A DNA stretch of 44,894 nucleotides from Prorocentrum cordatum (taxonomy: Eukaryota > Sar > Dinophyceae > Prorocentrales > Prorocentraceae), in contig CAUYUJ010017779.1 in NCBI GenBank assembly GCA_963575745.1, positions 180,001 through 224,894 on the forward strand, written 5' to 3'. Shown here piece after piece: positions 29,946 through 39,529 of the stretch. The position numbers and the translations under genes are program-made. Each line of letters opens with the position of its first letter. Position 1 is the first letter of the stretch. The notes beneath the pieces were generated by a model, which was not told the origin of the DNA, ran no database searches, and saw only the letters and a program-made list of their open reading frames with translations.

Positions 29946-31200
29946 CGAGGGGGGAAGAGTGAAGTGTGTGTGTGTGTGTGTTTGTGTGAGTGAGTGAGGG
30001 GAGGAAGAACGAGAGAGGAGGGGAGGTGTGAGGAGACGCGGGTGCGGCGCGGCAGGGAAGATAACCAGAACCCCACGAAGCATGTGGGGAACAAAAATCG
30101 TTGATCTGGGCTTCGTCGGACCCTCGGGAATGTCCGATTGGAGCCATCTTGTGCGGTTATCAATCAGAGCGTGAATTACCTCCCCCGCTTTCGCTTCCGG
30201 GCAAAACCAAGCCATACCACGCGCCTCGTCAAGCGGCCTGACCAGTACAGGCTGCAATTTGGCATCGTTTGGTATCTCTTGGAAGCGAGGGTGGTCAAAA
30301 GCGAGGTAGGTTTGTTCTCCCCCTATGTGCGGTTATCAAGGCCTTTTGGACCGTCTTGAGGGCATACTGGGCAGTCTTGAGGCCCAGTCAGGCCGTCTCA
30401 GAGCCGTCTCGGGCTGTGTTGAAGGCATCTCGGCCTCGTGAGCAATAGCGTGGAGTTGTTTTGTGCGTTGTCGCCTCGAGAGCGTGAGTCTGAGTATACT
30501 ACGAGGGGGAAGCGCCTGGACGGATCAAGGCGCGTGGACTCGCGACGGCGTTCGCTCAGAATCAGCGCGCTCCGTCGCCAGATCAGGCAGCACTGGCCGA
30601 ACGGTTCGGGGGTTGCCGCTCTCGATCCGTGGGGCCGGAGCCCACAAATCCATGTGAGCGTGCGACAGGCGTGCCGCTCCCTCCGCGCCCGATGGGCGGC
30701 ATGCCTTGTGATGCAGGCGCCCCTTCAGTAGTAAGTCGTGGGGGGTGGGGGAGGGGGACAAGGAAAGGGGGAGGAGGAACTCTGAGATCCGAGTTCGCGA
30801 ACAAGTTGCAGCATCGTAGACAATCACGACCGGGGCCCTCGACCCCATCTTCCCGCGCCACGTTTCGAGCCAGATCGATATATGAGTTCCCCGGGGCCCG
30901 AAATTGTGCGAAAACGCCCGATTCGAAAACATTGCGACGCCAGGATCTCAAGGAAGGGAGGAGGGTGGACAAGACAGGGGAGGAAATCAGAATGTCACAT
31001 GTGAGCCACAAACCTTCGCCCCCCCCCCAGAGCTTCTCCAGCGAAGCGGGGACAAGGAGGAAGGTGGCGATGACCTGAAGCCTTCGCATGATGTCTGTAT
31101 TCTGAACGCGCGGCGGCAGCCAGGGATGAAGATCGTGTCCAGGCGGTGGAAGTACATCCCGCTCATTGCGAACGCAAGCGCCTCAATAGTTTTGCATTCC
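29946..31200. other. No supported gene
   Basis: Short GT run at 29964-29981 and GA-rich patch to about 30035. ORFs of 73-168 codons lack domains. A plus-strand stretch of short GTCTTGAGGCC-like repeats lies near 30340-30430. Confidence 0.5.
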
Positions 31201-31204
31201 TGCG

Positions 31205-31365
31205 CTATGGAGGGGGAGGAGGAGGAGGAGGAGGAGGAGGAGGAGGANNNNNNNNNNNNNNNNNNNNNNNNNNNNNNNNNNNNNNNNNNNNNNNNNNNNN
31301 NNNNNNNNNNNNNNNNNNNNNNNNNNNNNNNNNNNNNNNNNNNNNNNGGGGAGGAGGAGGGAGGC
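31205..31365. other. GGA microsatellite containing a 100-N assembly gap (31248-31347)
   Basis: (GGA)n on both sides of exactly 100 N, which looks like a fixed-size gap filler, so the true repeat length is unknown. Confidence 0.97.
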
Positions 31366-31466
31366 TGGAAGACTAAGAGCACATGCCTACCCACACTTTG
31401 GCCAAGACGATGGAAGATCCAGAGCGGCAGCACGCCGATCAAACAGCAACATGTCAGAGCAAGTAT

Positions 31467-31629
31467 GTTTACGTCTGACATGTCCTTTTTTACATAAGGA
31501 ACATTTCACTAATAGCCAGACATAGTCTGGGGAAGATGTTCGATACATGTTGAACCGATTTTGAGCATGTTTAGGTCATTTTTTAGTTATCGTCGAACAT
31601 TCTCTTGTAGGAGGACATGTCCATCCTAA
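31467..31629 (+). mobile_element. MITE-like element, family M1 copy 2 (163 bp, degenerate)
   Basis: Left end TTTACGTCTGACATGTCC against right reverse complement TTTAGGATGGACATGTCC. The interior ATAGTCTGGGGA and terminal TTGTAGGAGGACA are shared with the other copies. Flanks AAGTAT (31461-31466) and AAGTAC (31630-31635) differ at one base, consistent with an aged 6-bp duplication. Confidence 0.75.
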
Positions 31630-31639
31630 AAGTACAAGC

Positions 31640-31921
31640 ATGAGTATGGAAGTGTCATCGCGACACGGTAGCCGGTCACCAGAGTTCTCACCAAAGCTGA
31701 CCACGATCGGACAGCAACGTGTGATAATACATACGGCCGCGGATATGGAAGTTGTACAGCAGTACCGTAGCCCATCACCAGAGCTGACCACGATCGAACA
31801 ACAACACGTGATAACAAGTACGGCCGTGGACACGGAAGTTGCACAGTGGCACGGTAGCCCATCACCAGAGTTTTCACAATATCGACCACGATCAAGCAAC
31901 AGCATGCGTGCGAAGGTTTAA
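31640..31921 (+). repeat. Three imperfect ~87-99-bp repeats with open frame
   Basis: GGTAGCC-ATCACCAGAG recurs near 31666, 31767 and 31853, with GACCACGATC and CAACACGTGATAA blocks. A 93-codon plus-strand frame stays open because the 12-bp length difference is a multiple of three (MEV-HGSRSPEF-LTTI-QQ pattern). It may be a short repetitive protein or chance; no family recognised. Confidence 0.55.
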
Positions 31922-32280
31922 TCATTCCATCGGGCCAGCACGTCGAAGCACGGCCATGCGACTAGGAGGGAATAGGATTGGGCTCGGAGCCCGTGGAAGC
32001 CCTGACGACGTCCAGCTTCGAGTGGACCTTGACGAATATGACCGTGAAGGGAATGAACTCAAAAGAGACCTTACGATAGCACCATGCGCACAGCGAAGCA
32101 TAACCGGACTATTTGCCGAACTTCTTGACCGCGAAAAGGTCGCCCATGCAAGACGTGCCGACCAGCCGCGATGTCCCTCAAGCACCGCATGGAGGTGCAA
32201 GGCACGACGCCAGGGACATGCCGGGCTAAGCCAGCACACGCCGGTCGTTAAAAGAAATAATGTTTGGATTGTTTGATCCA
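31922..32280 (+). other. Weakly supported ORF region
   Basis: The plus frame 31839-32276 includes VQLRVDLDEYDREGNELKRD and ITGLFAELLDREK, less biased than neighbouring chance ORFs. No domain, splice site or partner was recognised; coding status is uncertain. Confidence 0.25.
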
Positions 32281-32439
32281 AATCTAAGGTCAGCTCTTTC
32301 CCACGTCAAGAGACGATCTGTTTTTGCTGTGTCTGGTTGTTCTCTGGGAGGACCCGAGCCCCATCCACTCTCTCCGCCTTCCTGCTCGTGTTTTGACCTA
32401 CTTCTTCCGAACGACGCGTGCACTCTCGGAATGCCCGAG

Positions 32440-33050
32440 GGCGGTTCTTGAGGACAAGAAGAGGGAGGACGGAGGAGGAGGCAGGAGGGATGCGCCAGGA
32501 AAAGCAGCTGGAGGGAGGCAGGACGAGGGAGGCAGTAGGGAGGAGGGAGGGAGGAGGGAGGCAGGGAGGAGGCAGGGAGGACGGAGGGAGGACGGAGGGA
32601 GGAGGGAGGGAGTGAGGACGAGGACAGGCAGAGGGAGGACAAAGAAGCGGGAGGACGGAGGGGGAGGGCGAGGGAGCACCGCCCTCCCACGCCCCAGCGC
32701 CGCGGCACGGGCCCGCGGACCCCGCTCCGCCGCGGACCCGGGCCGGACACGGGCGGCCTCGACGACGAGACGGCGCAGGCGCTGAGGCAGTTCATGAGGA
32801 TCGGGCGCGGCGCAGTGGAATGGTGGGGCTTCCTGTCCCTTCTCCTCCTCCGACTCCGACTCCGACTCCGACTCCGACTCCGACTCCGACTCCTCCCCTT
32901 CCTCCTCCCCCTCCTCCCCCTCCTCTCTCTGCTCCTCCTCCCCCTCCTGCTCCCCCCCCTCTTCCTCCGCCGCCGCCGCTGCCTCCTCCTCCTCCTCCTC
33001 CTCCTCGTCTCCTCCTCCTCCTCGTCTCTTCTCGGGGGAGCGTAAGACCC
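32440..33050. repeat. GGAGGGA purine tract followed by CTCCGA hexamers and CCT tracts
   Basis: A purine GGAGGGAGGAC tract at about 32455-32680, six to seven copies of CTCCGA at about 32844-32892, and a polypyrimidine tract to about 33033. All ORFs here (RS/SR repeats, poly-Pro, poly-Gly) are shadows. Confidence 0.88.
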
Positions 33051-33236
33051 GGGTTTACCGGGACTCGGGTTCGCCATCGTTTTTTGACGACCGCGCCTCG
33101 GATTTTGACGAGGAGGAGTTTCGTGGGATGTCTGCAGCGGGAGGCCTCGTCAAAATGCAGGCTCGGCCTCGTCATTTTTTTGACGACCTCGTCGGGGATT
33201 TCCGAGTCCCCTGTACCCAGGTCTTACGTCCCCTTG

Positions 33237-33322
33237 ATCTTCCTCCTCCTTCTCCTCCTCCTTCTCCCCCTCCTCCTCCTCCTCCTCCTCCTCCTCCTCC
33301 TCCTCGTCCTCCTCATCCTACG
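33237..33322. repeat. CTC/CCT microsatellite
   Basis: (CTC)n with TTCTCC variants. The preceding 33050-33236 has GACGA/CCTCGTC alternation (for example TTTTTTGACGAC near 33079 and 33175) and no gene. Confidence 0.88.
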
Positions 33323-33838
33323 CACTGAGGGGGTGCTGTGAGATACTTCTGCAGTATCAGGGTACAGATACGACAGTGCATGGGATAACCAACGGCCAAC
33401 ACGGTCAGGAGGAGAAGAGAGCCTCGAGAGAGAGAGAGACTAGGGTATAAATGAAAAGCAGCTGGTCGTAGGCAGGATGTTAAGTCCCCCCAGCAAAGTT
33501 TGGGATGCAAGGGCCTCCCGTTCTCCCTCCTCTTCTCCTTGTTGAGTGGTCGTGTCGTCGTCGTTTCCCCCCCTCGCTTGGGAGCCCTGCTCGCCCAGCG
33601 CGTCTCCACTGTCTTGGGCACACGAGAGGGCCAACAGTTCCCCCCCCGCACTGACCCGCATGGACTCGTATTCACAAGGTAAAGAGCCTCTCTTACGAGG
33701 CCACCTCGCAGCTCGCCCCTCGGAAATTCGGGGTATGCCCTCAGCCGGCCACTTATGAGAAGTCTGGGCTGCGGCACAACATAGTCGCAGGGGGTTTTGC
33801 TAGTCGCGCGCACGGCACCATCGTCTGTCCTGTCCTGT
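33323..33838. other. No supported gene
   Basis: ORFs without domains. GAGAGAGAGAGA near 33427-33439 and a C7 run near 33567-33573. Nothing else seen. Confidence 0.5.
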
Positions 33839-33925
33839 CCTCCTCCTCCTCTTCCTCCTCTTCCTCCTCTGCCGCCGCCGCCGCCGCCGCCTCCTCCTCC
33901 TCCTCCTCCTCGTCTTCCTCCTCGA
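33839..33925. repeat. TCC/GCC tract
   Basis: (TCC)n with TTCCTC and a (GCC) patch. Confidence 0.9.
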
Positions 33926-33949
33926 TCGTCCAGGCCGCCCAGATGGGGT

Positions 33950-34140
33950 CCGAGCAGACGGGCCCAGAGGGTCGCGCCGCATCGCCAGTACATCGGCGAG
34001 GCGGCTTGATGTGGAACCCGAGTTTCTTCAAGCCCGCGGCGCCGATGCGTCGCCGCCGTCGCCGATGCATCGCAGACGCATCGCACTTGCACCGGCGATG
34101 CATCGGAGGTGCGGCGCGATCCTCCGACCTCATCTTTTCG
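33950..34140. mobile_element. GATGCATC foldback element, family M3 copy 1
   Basis: Shares with 35935-36095: GCCGCATCGCC, GGCTTGATGTGGA, CGATGCGTCG, GATGCATCGC, GGCGATGCA and the right end TGCGGCGCGATCCTCCGACC. Its left arm is degraded. Internal CGATGCATCG palindromes would fold. Confidence 0.6.
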
Positions 34141-34284
34141 GAACCCACCAGGGGTGCCTCTCGATGAATGGGGTGGTGAAGGGTGGTGTGCTTGCCGTGC
34201 ACCTTCGGGGGCGTACATGGTGCTTTCCCTGGTTCGCAAGGGGCACGAAAGGTCCACGTTTCTTCGCCACCCTATTTCTCACAC

Positions 34285-34430
34285 GGGAAAACACACTGAC
34301 ACAATGAATCGTCGATTCCCCAGAAACTATGGGAAGATATGGGAAGGGGGGGAGACGAACACTTAGAGCACATTGGAAAATATAAGGAGTCCGGTTATTT
34401 GTGTGTATATACTTGTGTGTCCCAGGGCCC
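34285..34430 (+). repeat. Dispersed ~150-bp repeat, copy in plus orientation
   Basis: Inverted relative to 24153-24302. It ends at GGGCCC just upstream of the coding-like stretch at 34459, so it may lie in an intron or 5' flank of that gene. Confidence 0.78.
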
Positions 34431-34458
34431 TTTTTTACCATTGCTTGCAACGCCCAAG

Positions 34459-34788
34459 AGGAGGAACTGGTCGCTGGCGGCATCCTGTAGCTCCGGGGCC
34501 TCATGCGGGGGCGAGCTGGCATGCGTGCCTGTGGAGCCCGAGCGCAAGGGTCTTGGGTCCGACAGCACGCGTGGCGTGCGGTGCATCACGAAGTTCGACA
34601 TCTTCGACACCATCGACGAGGAACGGATGCAGGAGTTCGAGCTCATGACGAAGGAGAAAGACGTGTCGTCGACTTACGACGCGTTCGTGCAGAAAAAGAA
34701 GAAAGGGGGTCGCGACGCCTCGAAGTTCATGTCCGCGATTGGCATCGTCAGGGGGTCTGGATCGGATGGCACCATGGAGTTGCACTGA
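34459..34788 (+). CDS. Hypothetical protein, partial (3' exon)
   Basis: A 109-residue open stretch ending at TGA 34786-34788. Codons from about 34570 are strongly G/C-ending (ATC, AAG, TTC, GAC), unlike the neighbourhood. It reads VRCITKFDIFDTIDEERM, QEFELMTKEKDVSSTYDAF, then a KKKKGG basic patch and SAIGIVRGSGSDG, suggesting a small charged, helical, soluble protein. No family recognised. There is no convincing start codon. A pyrimidine-rich run and CAAG|AGG near 34458 could be a 3' splice site, so I treat it as a terminal exon. The open frame continues upstream only into the dispersed repeat. It could be an active host gene or a decayed retrocopy. Confidence 0.45.
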   Translation, partial: RRNWSLAASCSSGASCGGELACVPVEPERKGLGSDSTRGVRCITKFDIFDTIDEERMQEFELMTKEKDVSSTYDAFVQKKKKGGRDASKFMSAIGIVRGSGSDGTMELH

Positions 34789-35690
34789 TCAGCGGACATT
34801 GCACGTGGCCATCCTCTGCCATTGCTCCTATCCCTCGTAATCTCGTTATCATCCTCATCCCTTACCACCCTTCTCTACTTCTGTCGCTCAGTCGGCGTCC
34901 AACTCTTGGTTTTTGGAAGTCGTCGAGCGGAAACGGTTCAGTGATGAATTTATCAAGCTGGGCGCCGCGGCTGGCAAAGGCAGAGTCTATCGCTCACGGG
35001 GCAATCCCTCGTCCATCCCCTGTAGACTCGGTGGCAACCATTTGCTATCCTTTTTATGTATAGCCGGTGGTGACGTCAGGGGAGGCTGGGCTCGGGTGGG
35101 GGACGCATCGGCCCCCAATCGCCCAATCATCGGCGACAGGGTCCCGATAGCCCACCACGCCCAGAAGCGTGCGAATTCGCTTTTTTGGGGGCCCATCGCC
35201 GATCTAGCAGCAATCTATCGCCGATTCCAGCTCGATGCCCTTCCCCCTGAGTTGTGGTTCTATGGAATGTTCTCAGAACATTTTTAGCCGGGACCGTCTT
35301 GTTCTAACGCATTGGTTTCATGTTCTAAGAAAATTGTTTCGTTCTTAGAACATTCTTGGGTTCTATGAACATTTCGTAGTAGACCTATAGAAATGCCAGG
35401 GCGGTCGGTCCCTGCTCAAATAAGCGTGGGTGGGGTCCACTTCGCCTCGTTGTCGCGCCGCGACGGGGGTCGGAGCGCCTTCGGCGCGCGGTGGTTACCC
35501 GCGACGGGGTCGACGTGGGGCTGCCGGCGGGGGCGACCCCACCCGACGCTTAGTCGAGAAGCTGAGAGTGCCCAACGCGCCAGGCGCGTTGAGCCCCGCC
35601 GCCGAGACCATCTGTCTGGCTGGGAGCAGCCCCGCCACTCCGTCCTCCCTCGTCCTTCCGCCGCCACTCCTGGGCCTCATAGCCGAAGAA
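34789..35690. other. 3' flank and AT-poor spacer; palindromic patch at 35269-35385
   Basis: No gene found. Within 35269-35385 are ATGTTCTCAGAACAT (perfect 7-1-7 palindrome), TTCTAAGAA and GTTCTTAGAAC, with GGTTCTATG at the left and GGTTCTATGAAC near the right. Around 35108-35205, GGCCCCCAA and ATCGGCGA have complements TTGGGGGCC and TCGCCGAT in interleaved order. Confidence 0.5.
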
Positions 35691-35700
35691 GAGAAAACGG

Positions 35701-35865
35701 CATAAACATAAACTGTTGGCGCTCCGCTCGGATTGCTGGGATCCGCGCTGTGGTCTACCTGGCGGCGCCTCCGGCGCCGCCCCTGGCGCACTCCGTGCGC
35801 CAGGGAAGGGTGGCCCAGCGCAGATCCAAGAAATCCGCGCGGAACGCCACAAGTTAATGTTTATG
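35701..35865. mobile_element. MITE-like hairpin element, family M4 (165 bp)
   Basis: Inverted arms of about 50 bp: left CATAAACATAAACTGTTGGC ... GGGATCCGCGCTG, right reverse complement CATAAACATTAACTTGTGGC ... TGGATCTGCGCTG, roughly 80% matching. The centre holds two more perfect hairpins: GGCGGCGCC-TCC-GGCGCCGCC and CCCTGGCGCA-CTCCG-TGCGCCAGGG. No clear target duplication. A half copy lies at 36285-36345. Confidence 0.72.
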
Positions 35866-35934
35866 CAGTTGTTGTTTTTTCTACCACCTGAGACTCCCAT
35901 ATAGGGTCCTAGGTGATGGGGTCGGAGGATCGCT

Positions 35935-36095
35935 CCGCATCGCCGATGCATCCATGATGCGGCTCGATGTGGAGCCATTATTTCTCACGCCCATGGCGAC
36001 GATGCGTCGTCGACGTCGCTGATGCATCGCCGATGCAATGGCGGCACGCATCGGCGATGCAGTGCCGATGCGGCGTGATCCTCCGACCACGTTAG
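35935..36095. mobile_element. GATGCATC foldback element, family M3 copy 2
   Basis: Terminal arms GTCGGAGGATCGCTCCGCAT and the inverse of ATGCGGCGTGATCCTCCGAC, with internal CATCGCCGATGCATCC and GCATCGGCGATGCAG. Homologous to 33950-34140. Confidence 0.7.
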
Positions 36096-36103
36096 ATGGT
36101 AGC

Positions 36104-36273
36104 TTCGCGTCGTGTCGACCAGCGGCGACCTCGCCGCCCGCGGACGCCGCCGGCGTCCCACAATCGGTCGATGGGGAATGATCTGACGTTTCGGAAACGG
36201 CCTCTCCTTTCGTTCAAGGTTGAACAATCCCCCGCGGTGTCAGGAACCACAGCAGGGGTCGACACGACGCGAA
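36104..36273. repeat. 17-bp perfect inverted repeat, 170 bp apart end to end
   Basis: TTCGCGTCGTGTCGACC at 36104-36120 and GGTCGACACGACGCGAA at 36257-36273. No coding in between. It may be the ends of a small element; no flanking duplication recognised. Confidence 0.8.
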
Positions 36274-36284
36274 CTTGCCGTAAG

Positions 36285-36345
36285 CATGAACTGTTGGAGG
36301 TCCACGCATATTTCTTGGATCGGCGCTGGCCTCCCAGCCCCCTTG
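36285..36345. repeat. Partial copy of M4 arm
   Basis: GCATGAACTGTTGGAGGTCC ... ATTTCTTGGATCGGCGCTGG resembles one arm of 35701-35865. The other arm is absent. Confidence 0.55.
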
Positions 36346-36426
36346 TCCTAATTGTAGAAATGAGGCCTCCTGTATGCCTGTGGATATCTCTTTAGTCGGC
36401 CTTTCGAAAGCTTCCTGCAAGCGTTT

Positions 36427-36456
36427 TTTTTTTGTGTGTGTGCGTGTGTGTGTGTG

Positions 36457-36497
<41 letters not shown>

Positions 36498-36511
36498 GTG
36501 TGTGTGTGTGT
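36427..36511. repeat. TG dinucleotide microsatellite
   Basis: (TG)n with TGCG interruptions, preceded by T9. Poly-Cys-Val ORFs are artefacts. Confidence 0.95.
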
Positions 36512-36515
36512 ACTG

Positions 36516-36600
36516 GGGGCCTATCGGGGGCCTCTTGGGGGCCTCTTGGTGCCTGATTTGGGCCTCCTCGGGGCCTCCTGCGGCTTCTTGGGGCCGCTGG
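36516..36600. repeat. 11-bp minisatellite (CCTCTTGGGGG type)
   Basis: CCT starts at 36520, 36531, 36542, 36552, 36563 and 36574, so spacing is 10-11 bp. A looser continuation (GGCCTCTCTTGGGCC and similar) reaches 36740. Confidence 0.7.
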
Positions 36601-36740
36601 CGGACTCGGGGTTCATCTTGGAGCGAAGGGCTCGAAGTGTCGATTCGTGTCCCCTCTCTGGGACAACTCTTTGGCCTCTCTTGGGCCCCTCTTTGGGCCC
36701 TCTTGGGGTCGGGTGCCGTCTTGGGGGCGTCTTGGGCCGC

Positions 36741-37530
36741 CTAGGGAAACATACCCGTTCTGACACTTAGGGGATTGGTTCTACCACTTGCCTTCGAACC
36801 CTTCTTCCACTGACAATCGCTCGACCACCAGACGTAGCCGTTCTAACGCTACTATTGTATTAGTTGGTAGAGGTTGTGGGTGCGCGGTGAATGTTGAAGG
36901 ACTTCGACATGCGCGTGCATTTGGCCCGCGTGGTCTGACTCCATAACGGCCAAACCAAGCCCATGAGGTTCTTCTCATATTGGCGAAAGAGATGACATGG
37001 ATGAGTTCCATCATAGCACAATCGGTTTGCCGTGACTTATGTGTGCGCGCGTGTTGCCCGCATGGTGCTACGTGATAGGGTATCAATGCACATGCCTGTG
37101 CATTCGCATGGCATGCCACGGGTGAGGAGGGACGTGCCAATACAGGGACTTGTTGGGATGATGTGAATCCACAATTTGAGGTAACAATCGGTCAGAAGTA
37201 TTGAACAAAAAGAGTGCACGAGGGCGGGCCAGCAACCTCGGTCTGCAGGGGTGGTGGGAGGGGGAGGGCGGGGTACAGCTTGGTCGTCGCGCAAAAACGA
37301 CGCATGGTACGCAATAGATGCTGCACATTGTATGGGGCGACATCTGTGTGGTGCAACTTTCGGGGTGCAGTTCAGCTTGCTAGCATCCGCGCGGGGCCAC
37401 CTCCAATGCTCTTGCGAACATTCAACCCATCCACCCGAAGCCTCTTGGCAAGATTCGGCCTGCCGTAGTGACGTGAGGACCCTTCTCAGGTACATCCTTG
37501 GCTCGGGCGGGCGAACGCGGATGATGATGG
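36741..37530. other. No supported gene
   Basis: Holds two copies of a dispersed GCGCGTG...GCCCGC-TGG motif (near 36908 and 37041). ORFs lack domains. Confidence 0.5.
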
Positions 37531-37900
37531 TGGCGTTGACGGCGATGGCGTCAACGATGATTGCAACGATGGCAAGGTCGACAATCACGATGACGGTGGT
37601 GGGCCACGATTGCGTTGACGATGACGACCGTACCTGCTGGTGACGATTGTGGAATGTTGGCGACAACGTTGGCGATGGTGATGCAGATGCTGGTGATGCC
37701 GGCGAATGTGATGATTGTGCTGATGGGGGTAGCAATGGAATTGAGGCCGACGGCAACGAAGATTATGCTGGTGGTGTTGGCGACGACGGTCGGGAGTATA
37801 ACGTGAACGATGGTGATGGTGATGCAGATGATGATGGCAACGGTATTAGTGATGGACCTGGTGTTTATGAAGACAGTGGTAGCGTTGATGACGGTTATAA
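37531..37900. repeat. GATG/GACG cryptic microsatellite
   Basis: Irregular GATGATGGTGGC, GACGGTGGTG and GTGATGCAGATG runs. Asp/Gly- and Ile/Val-rich ORFs follow from it. Confidence 0.75.
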
Positions 37901-38660
37901 GAAAGAGCAGTTTGCTTGGCATGTTTTACATGGGATGCCGCTTGGGTTTCACAGATTGTGAGATGTTTCATGTGCGCACAAGACGCGATCGTCTGGACAG
38001 CATTGCTCTAAATCACATGCTTATTTGTGCGCGATGATTGCTGGAAGGTGTCGACATGCGAGCGCGTGTGGTCCGCATGGTATCACCAGGCAGAATGACA
38101 GACAAGCGCGTTGTGAATTTTCTTTGAGTGGAATGACTTCGCGCGTGCAGACACGTCAGTGTGTTGAAGACGCCAATGGTTCGGCACTGCTGCGGGACAA
38201 CCGGGCTACGCGTTGAAGCCCAGCACTCACGGATTGTTTGATTTGTTTTGGTATGTGTTTGCGGGGGCTCGCGCGTGTGGCCCGCATTGCGTTATTTGAA
38301 AGGGTGTTTGACAGAGCGCCTGTCACATCAACGCATGGGCACCGCATTACGTTATTTGGCTTGAGTGAGGGGGGGGATCGGCAACGTGTCGGCTGACAAT
38401 GTTCCCCTTGATCTTTCCAGCTAGAGACCGTGCGCACTGCATACATGAACACAACACACGGAATTTAGGGGATCCGCCCAGCCTCGACAGTTTTCCTGCT
38501 CAGCTAAAGGGGCTCATGCATTTCAATTCACGTGTTGCATTTTATGGGGCGTAACGAATGCTTCCCGCATCCGCGCGTGATCATATCCAGCGTTCATGCC
38601 AACATTCGTCCCAGAAGCCCACAATGTGTTTGCACATTTCTACTTGACGGCGGCAGCGAA
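37901..38660. other. No supported gene
   Basis: Contains two copies of the dispersed GCGCGTGTGGCCCGCAT-type motif (near 38060 and 38268) and CATTACGTTATTTG near 38343, echoed as CATTGCGTTATTTG near 38285. No domain. Confidence 0.5.
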
Positions 38661-38931
38661 CGATGTTATGAATGACGACGGTGGGGGCGATATCGACGAC
38701 GACGGTGGTGATGGTGACGGGTATGACGGTGATTACAATGACGGTGGCAGCCATTTAGTTGGCTAGATTCTTGATTCATAACGATGGTGATGGTGATGGT
38801 GATGATGATGAGGAGGAGGAGGAGGAAGTGCGCGCGCACAGAAATTCATCGAGGACCACCGCCTCGACGATGATGATGATACTGATCATGATGATGGTGA
38901 TGATGTTGATGCTGATGCTGATGCTGATGCT

Positions 38932-38976
<45 letters not shown>

Positions 38977-39065
38977 CATGCCGGCGGTGATTATGACGAC
39001 GACGGTGGTGATGACGACGGCGTCGACGGCAATGATGGCGTGGACGATGCTGCGACCGATTGATC
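38661..39065. repeat. GATG/GACGACG microsatellite
   Basis: (GAT)n, (GATGCT)n and GACGACGGTGG stretches, densest at 38875-38985. Met/Ile/Asp-rich ORFs are shadows. Confidence 0.88.
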
Positions 39066-39405
39066 TGGTGAGGGTGGTAGGTAAATGCGCGTCAGCAGAA
39101 GCCAATGCTTTCATTGACCTGTCAATGACTTTTTGCATCAGTTTGAGCACGCTTGCGCTGAATGTGTTCGGAGCTGATGGTGTTGAACGGACTTTGACGG
39201 GCGCGTGCGGATACGCGCGCGGGTGACCCGCATGACATCTGCTTAAAAGAACTCGAGGGGACGTGTCGGATGCTGCACATGTTTGACATGCGCGCGGGTG
39301 TTGCCAGCAAGGCATCCTGCGGCAGAGTTGTAAAACAACAGCATGTTAGCTAGCGGGGTCCCCAAACAGCAAGATATGGAACCGCGGGTGTGAAAGCTAC
39401 GCGGT
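39066..39405. other. No supported gene
   Basis: Contains two further copies of the GCGCG-G-GACCCGCATG-type motif (39205-39235 and 39286-39310). Nothing else seen. Confidence 0.5.
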
Positions 39406-39407
39406 GC

Positions 39408-39515
39408 AAGTCATGTGTTGCAAGGGGTGCAAGCTAGGTGGTGCAAGCTAGGTGGTGCAATCTACGCTGTGCAAGCTGCGTGGTGCAAGCGGTGTGGTGT
39501 AAGCTATGTGGTGAT
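39408..39515. repeat. 14-16-bp minisatellite (GTGCAAGCTAGGTG)
   Basis: Six to seven copies of GGTGCAAGCTAGGT variants. Confidence 0.85.
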
Positions 39516-39529
39516 GCGCCATCGGGTGG

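Noticed and set aside
27945-30257. Repeat proteins of 255-498 codons over the 90-bp satellite
   Set aside because: The 90-bp unit has no stop in several frames on both strands, so open frames are automatic and none shows codon bias or a conserved domain.
31764-31790. Spliced-leader-like CCGTAGCCCAT
   Set aside because: Similarity stops after 11 bases, and the motif belongs to a local tandem repeat.
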